A stretch of DNA of 11,755 bases from Phoronis ovalis. Its lineage: Eukaryota; Phoronida; Phoronidae. The stretch lies in assembly GCA_028565635.1 (NCBI GenBank), contig JAOXYB010050558.1, forward strand, positions 1 to 11,755, given 5' to 3'. The notes beneath the pieces are model-generated. The model saw only the letters and a program-made list of their open reading frames with translations, was not told the DNA's origin and ran no database searches. A program made the translations under genes and the position numbers. Of this stretch, positions 8,801 to 11,755 are shown in pieces; the first letter of the stretch is position 1, and every line of letters begins with the position of its first letter.

Positions 8801-10757
8801 TACTACATCATTCGGAATTAGCGTTACAAAAATGGTTACCATGGAAATACAATTAGCACGAAAAGTTTGGTTTAAACTTTTAGTTGCCAAATGTACTTCA
8901 AAATATTTATTGTTTCCCATTCTCATTAACACAATCAAGCATAACTTCACTATACTTAAAAGATTTTTTAAATGAGGGTTTTCTCAAATATATTCTGAAA
9001 GATTTGTTTAATAAGATCAATTGTTAGATTGTTTGTACAATTAACTTTTCAAAGCTGTTTTGTGAATTAATTGTAAATAGAATTTAGTCAAACGGATGTG
9101 TGGAAAAAATCACTGAGTTGTAGTTTACTGAAGTTAAGCTAGAGTTTCCCTTTTGAGGTCATTTGCACATTATAGCCTTCAAGAGGTAATTTCAACCACA
9201 TTCCAAACACACATTATTGTGAACTATCATTATTTAGTTAGTTTTTTAAGTACACACAGTAATGTCGCGGTTCAATTTTGGTCAAAATTAAGTGAAACTG
9301 TGACGGTGTAACGGACCCCAGTGTTACATAAAGTTGAATTACAAAATAAGCATACCAATCCTCAATCATGCAGTGTCACCAACCAATCTATGTACAAACT
9401 CATCAGTTACGTTTTGCTTCATTTTTTTATATATGGAACATACATAGAAAAAGAGTACGTATAAAATGTGAAGCCAATATACAGGAAAATATATACTATA
9501 ACGAAACAGAGTAGAACTGATGAGTTTCCTTAGATTGTGTCACCAGTGCGTTAACAAAGGGACCCTTTTTAGTTACAATTCTGCTTTAATTTTTAAGACT
9601 TTGCAAGTCATTTGAGCATTCAAAGCATAATTGAAAAATTTGGTAAAAACTCTTAATTCTTATATTTCCATATTGGTGAAATTTGCGTATTACAATTAGA
9701 AAAGGCCCCATTAAATAACACGTTAATTTGTAAAAAAAAAGTTGTGACTCAACATTACAAATGCTCCCTCGTAATATACATTAAAAAAAAAATTCACAAT
9801 TCTAAACACCCAACTTGGTAAAGCAGGCAATTATAAGAATAAGTGGGATTTTAAAATATTTCCAGAAACTGAGAAAAAAAAACTTTCAAAGAAAACATAA
9901 CGTAAGTTTCTTGAACAATTAGGACATACCGACATGAGTCCACCCACAAGGTCGCATGTCATCTGATCCTCCAGCTGCGTCATCACATGTGGAGAATACA
10001 ATTCTGTTGTCCGGAGAATGTCGAGAACTCTATCTAAAGACTGTGCTACCGTTATTGAGCTGTTTTCTTGAGCTGATAATATGAGATTGATAACCTAAAG
10101 AAATCACAACATGTAGAAATTAAGTACTTTTCCTGCACATTATCAGTGCTAAAGAGTTGAATTAAAAATTTAGACAAAGCTAACTGAATTAAGGTACACT
10201 CAATTTAAATTTTCCAATGTCAAATATTCATTTTAATATTAATTTTAAAATTAATTAAACATAAATTTCAGTAACTCATAGAATCCTGAGTCAGCCTGTG
10301 ATATTCCATTATGAACCACAACAATGCAGGTCAGTTCCTTCATCATAGCAATATTTTATTCATGCTTAGAATCATCCATGCTTCAAAATAACTGAAAGGG
10401 CTCTCCTACTTCAGTCATGTCTTAATACTATTACCATTCAAAATATAATTCACTAATTTGTGGTATTTATTACTATTCAGGTAAGCTTATGTTTTTTTGG
10501 CATAATCAGGCAATTTTCCTTGGATTATTATTGCTTCAAAATGAACTTAGCTGATGTGTTTGCTACAAGGTGAATATTCTTAATAGAGTACATAACGTAT
10601 CACAATTTTGTTAACTGCCGCTGCCATGTTTTGAAGCTAGAAAGCCTCTTCAAAGTGACATCTGAAAGGATTTTAAAATGTACCTTGGTAATCGGAGCTT
10701 CTATAGTCATAGCATGAATTCTAGTAATGGATTCACGTCTGCGATTGTAATAGCCTC
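2760..10757 (-). CDS. PDE8-family cAMP phosphodiesterase, C-terminal 460 residues (11 exons; 5' end outside window)
   Basis: PDE8 enzymes hydrolyse cAMP to 5'-AMP with high affinity and are cytosolic or membrane-associated. The spliced frame is exons 10684-10757, 9930-10094, 7557-7608, 7235-7367, 6652-6850, 5724-5854, 5259-5345, 4623-4764, 3897-4076, 3332-3461 and 2760-2851: 1385 nt, giving 460 residues plus TAA. Numbering from the first complete codon in the window, residues 1-141 are the linker and about 142-460 the catalytic domain. Visible hallmarks are HNSTHAADV (185-193), HD at 225-226, KCADVSNP with metal aspartate D362, the purine-binding glutamine Q414 in KSQISF, and EEYF with Y384. 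That tyrosine replaces the phenylalanine usual in other PDEs and is, from memory, a PDE8 trait (human PDE8A Tyr748). RTTELYSP and DLVGGLMS in the linker are also PDE8-like. Human PDE8A is about 829 residues, so roughly the last 55% is here; the receiver-like and PAS domains are missing only because the window ends. The odd point is HDAGHPG where HDVDHPG is usual. Family call near certain; PDE8A/B subtype not resolvable. Confidence 0.95.
2852..3331 (-). other. Intron between PDE8 exons 10 and 11
   Basis: The intron is 480 bp with GT-AG borders (gtaagc ... ttgtttcag). It holds a perfect 8-bp-stem hairpin at 2904-2923 (ATGTCATT, loop CTGC, AATGACAT). I see nothing else in it. Confidence 0.85.
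3332..3461 (-). CDS. PDE8 exon 10: invariant glutamine and substrate pocket
   Basis: The exon is 130 nt. The acceptor is gatttcag and the donor GATG|gtaagc. It starts in phase 0 and ends with the first base of A431. It encodes [20 protein letters not shown] (388-407), then [20 protein letters not shown]414 is the purine-binding glutamine; the following SFIDYF supplies the hydrophobic clamp phenylalanine. Sequence and spacing match PDE8 closely. Confidence 0.96.
3462..3896 (-). other. Intron between PDE8 exons 9 and 10
   Basis: The intron is 435 bp with borders gtattt ... gatttcag. No repeat, RNA or alternative exon recognised. Confidence 0.85.
3897..4076 (-). CDS. PDE8 exon 9: variable Ser-rich loop, then KCADVSNP and EEYF
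   Basis: The exon is 180 nt, 60 codons, phase 0 at both ends. The acceptor is gttttcag and the donor CAG|gtattt. It begins with [16 protein letters not shown] (328-343), a low-complexity loop. It then enters [18 protein letters not shown] (349-366) with metal ligand D362, and ends [12 protein letters not shown] (376-387). Y384 of EEYF is the PDE8-type residue. The donor gtattt departs from the gtaag pattern used by most other exons of this gene. Confidence 0.95.
4077..4622 (-). other. Intron between PDE8 exons 8 and 9
   Basis: The intron is 546 bp with borders gtaaga ... gttttcag. It is AT-rich and I recognise nothing in it. Confidence 0.85.
4623..4764 (-). CDS. PDE8 exon 8: NDFRTVRQ / DMVLATEM helices
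   Basis: The exon is 142 nt. The acceptor is tatttctag and the donor GCAATG|gtaaga. It completes R280 and ends in phase 0 at M327. It encodes [20 protein letters not shown] (281-300), then KHFEHLAKF. (I/V)DxVLATDM-type helices are conserved across PDEs, with E in place of the usual D in PDE8. The last 20 residues ([17 protein letters not shown] region) are poorly conserved and begin a variable loop that continues into exon 9. Confidence 0.95.
4765..5258 (-). other. Intron between PDE8 exons 7 and 8
   Basis: The intron is 494 bp with borders gtgagt ... tatttctag. I recognise nothing in it. Confidence 0.85.
5259..5345 (-). CDS. PDE8 exon 7: VLESHH segment
   Basis: The exon is 87 nt. The acceptor is catttcag and the donor AG|gtgagt. 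One base completes V251 and two bases of R280 end it. It encodes [20 protein letters not shown] (252-271), then VNIFKNLD (272-279). The (V/S)LExHH motif is shared by most class I PDEs, and NIFKN continues it in PDE8 and related families. Confidence 0.95.
5346..5723 (-). other. Intron between PDE8 exons 6 and 7
   Basis: The intron is 378 bp with borders gtaagt ... catttcag. It is strongly AT-rich, with no repeat or exon seen. Confidence 0.85.
5724..5854 (-). CDS. PDE8 exon 6: HD motif with unusual HDAGHPG
   Basis: The exon is 131 nt. The acceptor is ttttgtag and the donor GATGT|gtaagt. It runs from V208 to D250 plus two bases of V251. It encodes [12 protein letters not shown] and then [19 protein letters not shown]225 and D226 are the metal ligands of the PDE HD motif and are present. 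The next two residues are A227 and G228, where mammalian PDE8 has V and D. The remainder, [12 protein letters not shown], is typical. The exon reads cleanly on both sides of the variant, so a frameshift does not explain it. Confidence 0.95.
5855..6651 (-). other. Intron between PDE8 exons 5 and 6, with degenerate repeats
   Basis: The intron is 797 bp with borders gtaagc ... ttttgtag. Its middle (about 6130-6530) differs in character: it is A/C-rich on the + strand, with a 14-bp tandem duplication (6251-6278) and short echoes of ATACCCAT.GT.AAA near 6207 and 6384. The motif GAGGCCCAT appears near 6162 and again near 6473. The last part (about 6470-6525, GGAGGCCCATCGGGCTGCAC) faintly resembles an interspersed repeat of molluscs; this is recollection, not a match I can prove. 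Confidence 0.6.
6251..6278. repeat. 14-bp tandem duplication
   Basis: TCCCAGAAAACTAA is followed at once by TCCCAGAAAACCTA, two copies with two end differences. It lies in an intron. Confidence 0.75.
6652..6850 (-). CDS. PDE8 exon 5: catalytic domain start, first metal-site motif
   Basis: The exon is 199 nt. The acceptor is ttttttcag and the donor AAA|gtaagc. It completes R141 and ends in phase 0 after KDKLK (207). It encodes [19 protein letters not shown] and then [19 protein letters not shown]185 is the expected catalytic histidine (proton donor) of HNxxHAxD, and H189 is the first metal-binding histidine. All conserved positions of this motif are intact. Confidence 0.96.
6851..7234 (-). 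other. Intron between PDE8 exons 4 and 5, mostly an inverted-repeat element
   Basis: The intron is 384 bp with borders gtaagc ... ttttttcag. About 40% of it is the hairpin element at 7012-7155. Confidence 0.85.
7012..7155. repeat. 144-bp inverted-repeat element (small MITE-like hairpin)
   Basis: The ends are AGGTATTGCATGACTGGTT (7012-7030) and its complement at 7137-7155, matching at 18 of 19 positions. Near the exact centre is the palindrome CATCACTTAGTGATG (7074-7088). The halves between show weak leftover symmetry, as in an old fold-back transposon. I see no clear target-site duplication. Confidence 0.65.
7235..7367 (-). CDS. PDE8 exon 4: linker to start of catalytic core
   Basis: The exon is 133 nt. 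The acceptor is ttttgtag and the donor AACG|gtaagc. It opens with two bases completing I97 and ends with two bases of R141. It encodes a Ser/Pro-rich stretch ([10 protein letters not shown], 98-107), then [19 protein letters not shown] (113-131). The WDFDhxELE motif marks the start of the PDE8 catalytic region, as in the vertebrate enzymes. Confidence 0.93.
7557..7608 (-). CDS. PDE8 exon 3: 52-nt micro-exon with RRRSS motif
   Basis: This short exon encodes [17 protein letters not shown] (residues 80-96) plus one base of the next codon. The donor is ACA|gtaagt. The acceptor is the tandem tgcagcag: using the first AG starts the exon at 7608, using the second starts it at 7605 and drops only Q80. 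The long intron before it (2321 bp) and the short one after (189 bp) flank it. RRRSS aligns with RRLS of human PDE8A (from memory) and fits a PKA or related basophilic-kinase site. The flanking exons fit it in phase (0 in, 1 out), which supports the call despite its length. Confidence 0.88.
7609..9929 (-). other. Long intron between PDE8 exons 2 and 3
   Basis: This 2321-bp intron is the longest complete one here (gtatgt ... atgcag). It contains the element at 9382-9536 and otherwise unremarkable AT-rich DNA. Short ORFs on both strands (8237-8452, 8472-8747, 8717-8975) show no family features. No missing PDE8 sequence is expected in it, since exons 2 and 3 join without loss against the family. 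Confidence 0.8.
9382..9536. mobile_element. 155-bp MITE-like element with 9-bp flanking direct repeats
   Basis: GTGTCACCA occurs at 9373-9381 and again at 9537-9545, directly flanking the element. Inside, the ends are inverted: AATCTA near the left border against TAGATT at the right, then AAACTCATCAGTT (9396-9408) against its exact complement (9515-9527). Weaker symmetry continues toward the centre. An exact 9-bp target duplication with inverted ends is what Mutator-like elements leave, but other superfamilies cannot be excluded. No coding capacity. Confidence 0.6.
9930..10094 (-). CDS. PDE8 exon 2: linker helix region
   Basis: The exon is 165 nt, 55 codons, phase 0 at both ends. The acceptor is tttctttag and the donor TCG|gtatgt. 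It begins [13 protein letters not shown] (residues 25-37) and continues through [15 protein letters not shown] to DLVGGLMS (ending at residue 79). The leucine-rich [15 protein letters not shown] stretch and the DLVGGLMS end are PDE8-specific linker motifs as I remember the vertebrate proteins. The segment is predicted helical and precedes the serine/arginine patch in the next exon. Confidence 0.93.
10095..10683 (-). other. Intron between PDE8 exons 1 and 2
   Basis: The intron is 589 bp with borders gtacat ... tttctttag. I recognise nothing in it. Confidence 0.85.
10684..10757 (-). CDS. PDE8 exon 1 of 11 in window: linker with RRES site
   Basis: The exon is 74 nt. The acceptor ends ttttcag and the donor is AAG|gtacat. 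It starts with the last two bases (GA) of a split codon and ends in phase 0. It encodes [14 protein letters not shown] (residues 1-14) and then [10 protein letters not shown] (15-24). The MTIEAPITK run is, from memory, almost invariant in PDE8 between the PAS and catalytic domains. R6-R7-E8-S9 fits the PKA consensus RRxS at about the place of the PKA site reported in human PDE8A (Ser359). The split first codon shows that at least one more coding exon lies upstream. Confidence 0.9.
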
Positions 10758-10968
10758 CTGAAAATATTTTATTACAGAATCAATAGAAAATTCAGCTTAA
10801 AATTATTTTAAACATTACTTTAAAAAAATTAATTATTCTTCTGCATTTAATATCCCCAGAACATTGCATCAGATAAGGTACACTATTTTGAATAAGTTGT
10901 CATGAAATTATGACAAAAAGTATAGTTTTACAATGCAATGTTATTTTTTCAGACAGTCATAAAAACTA

Positions 10969-11509
10969 CACTCTGAGTTTCAGAGCCCATAAACTCCCAC
11001 TATATCGTTTAGAATATCATATTTTACGGTTTTCTCTCTTTCAAATTTTAAGTGTTATCGTAGCTCGATCTGTTTATAGACTCTGACACAGCTCAAGGTT
11101 TTCCCTGCCCATCAATCAATTTGAAAACACCACTCAACTAAAGTAGCCAGTCACAATGCACAGTTTAAAATTCCATCAACCAATAAAAAATTATTATTTA
11201 AAACCGACTTGTTTGCCACATGCCCTTCCCCGTGCACTGCTTCTCAGTAACTGATTGTCAGTTATGCCCTCCATATTATTTATTTCCGGCTATATGGAGT
11301 GAACGGCTACAGAAGTTCTCATTCGCTGTCACTTGCAATGAGTTCTGTATGTGTATGCAGGCAGATGATCAAAGGCCTGGTTGAATTGTGTCAGACCCCA
11401 TATCGGAGCTATGATAAGATATATAATTTTAATTGAGAGGTAAGAAACCATAAAATATGATAGTTTAAATGATATAAGCAAAGATTTATAGACTCTGAAA
11501 CTCAGAGTG
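10969..11509. mobile_element. 541-bp non-autonomous DNA transposon with long terminal inverted repeats
   Basis: The outer 17 bases, CACTCTGAGTTTCAGAG, are perfectly inverted at 10969-10985 and 11493-11509. Similarity then continues imperfectly for about 130 bp on each side (10969-11098 against 11378-11509), including ATATCATATTTTA and TCTGACACA blocks. The termini are themselves palindromic (CTCTGA-GTT-TCAGAG). A 14-base motif TTTATAGACTCTGA appears at 11073 and 11485. Flanks are AAAAACTA (10961-10968) and TAAAACTA (11510-11517), a 7-of-8 match suggesting an 8-bp target duplication. A TA duplication is the alternative reading. The 280-bp centre has no ORF, so it would depend on a transposase encoded elsewhere. 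Confidence 0.85.
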
Positions 11510-11591
11510 TAAAACTATTATAATAGTATCACCCACTCATTGTTTAAAACATAGCAGTGACATTTATTATTTCCAAAGTATTAATAAACAT

Positions 11592-11755
11592 AGATACATG
11601 TAAGAAAACAATTAACAGCCGAGGATGCAAGTAGAAAAATTTCCACAACTAATGAAGAAATCGAGAAGTTGTTAAAACACAAGGGCACGCAGTGGATCTG
11701 TTCTTAAAAATATCTGTTCTGACAGAGATACCAGCTGGCTTGGAACAAAAGAATT
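11592..11755 (+). pseudogene. Possible decayed integrase fragment (LTR retrotransposon relic), runs off the window
   Basis: Frame 11621-11707 reads through NEEIEKLLKHKGTQW and stops at TAA (11705). Another frame just upstream (about 11592-11630) contains INSRGC. The order 'RRG - DN - x-EI-x-KLL - xxGxxW' is reminiscent of the integrase core of BEL/Pao-like retrotransposons. At least one frame change and several stops are needed, so it cannot be functional. Chance resemblance is possible, since only about 55 codons are visible. Confidence 0.35.

Larger units (their letters stand above)
10758..11755 (-). other. Upstream intron of the PDE8 gene, partial
   Basis: Exon 1 begins within a split codon after a good acceptor, so this stretch is intronic as far as it goes. 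I found no further PDE8 exon on the minus strand up to 11755. It is filled by a DNA transposon (10969-11509) and a possible integrase relic (about 11592-11755). Confidence 0.75.

Noticed and set aside
8237-8975. Several 64-91-codon ORFs in the long intron
   Set aside because: No domain, no paired splice signals in phase with the PDE8 frame, and PDE8 alignment leaves no gap to fill between exons 2 and 3.
1-11755. Prokaryotic or phage system, CRISPR array, tRNA or rRNA gene
   Set aside because: No regular short repeats with spacers, no cloverleaf or rRNA core sequence seen, and the only gene is intron-split and of animal type.

Overview
The window is nuclear DNA from an animal, most likely an invertebrate. 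It is AT-rich and non-coding DNA dominates. The only gene I can support is split into short exons with GT-AG introns. Nothing bacterial is present: no operon, Shine-Dalgarno-led ORF series, CRISPR array or origin. A few repeat fragments (for example around 6470-6525) faintly recall repeats of marine molluscs, but I would not name a taxon.

The gene lies on the minus strand. Eleven exons between 10757 and 2760 join in one open frame of 460 residues ending in TAA. Every junction has GT-AG borders and matching phase. The product is the C-terminal part of a class I cyclic-nucleotide phosphodiesterase of the PDE8 family (high-affinity, cAMP-specific). It holds the PDE8 linker, two PKA-type phosphorylation motifs, the whole HD-type catalytic domain and a short tail. 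The start codon and the N-terminal receiver-like and PAS domains expected of PDE8 must lie beyond 11755. One of its metal-site motifs is unusual (HDAGHPG), and one exon begins at a tandem NAGNAG acceptor.

Layout in + coordinates: 1-2759 is the 3' flank of the gene (3' UTR end not resolved), with a 58-bp tandem repeat at 103-251 and a palindromic repeat element at 1644-1825. The gene occupies 2760-10757, with introns of 189 to 2321 bp. The introns hold two small inverted-repeat elements: 7012-7155, and 9382-9536, which has exact 9-bp direct repeats at its borders. The stretch 10758-11755 is the next upstream intron. It carries a 541-bp non-autonomous DNA transposon with inverted repeats of about 130 bp (10969-11509), then what looks like a badly decayed integrase fragment at the window edge.

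The window is an ordinary signalling gene with transposon-seeded introns. I found no multi-gene or undescribed defence-type system. The parts most worth checking are the variant catalytic motif, the NAGNAG splice site and the three or four MITE-like elements.
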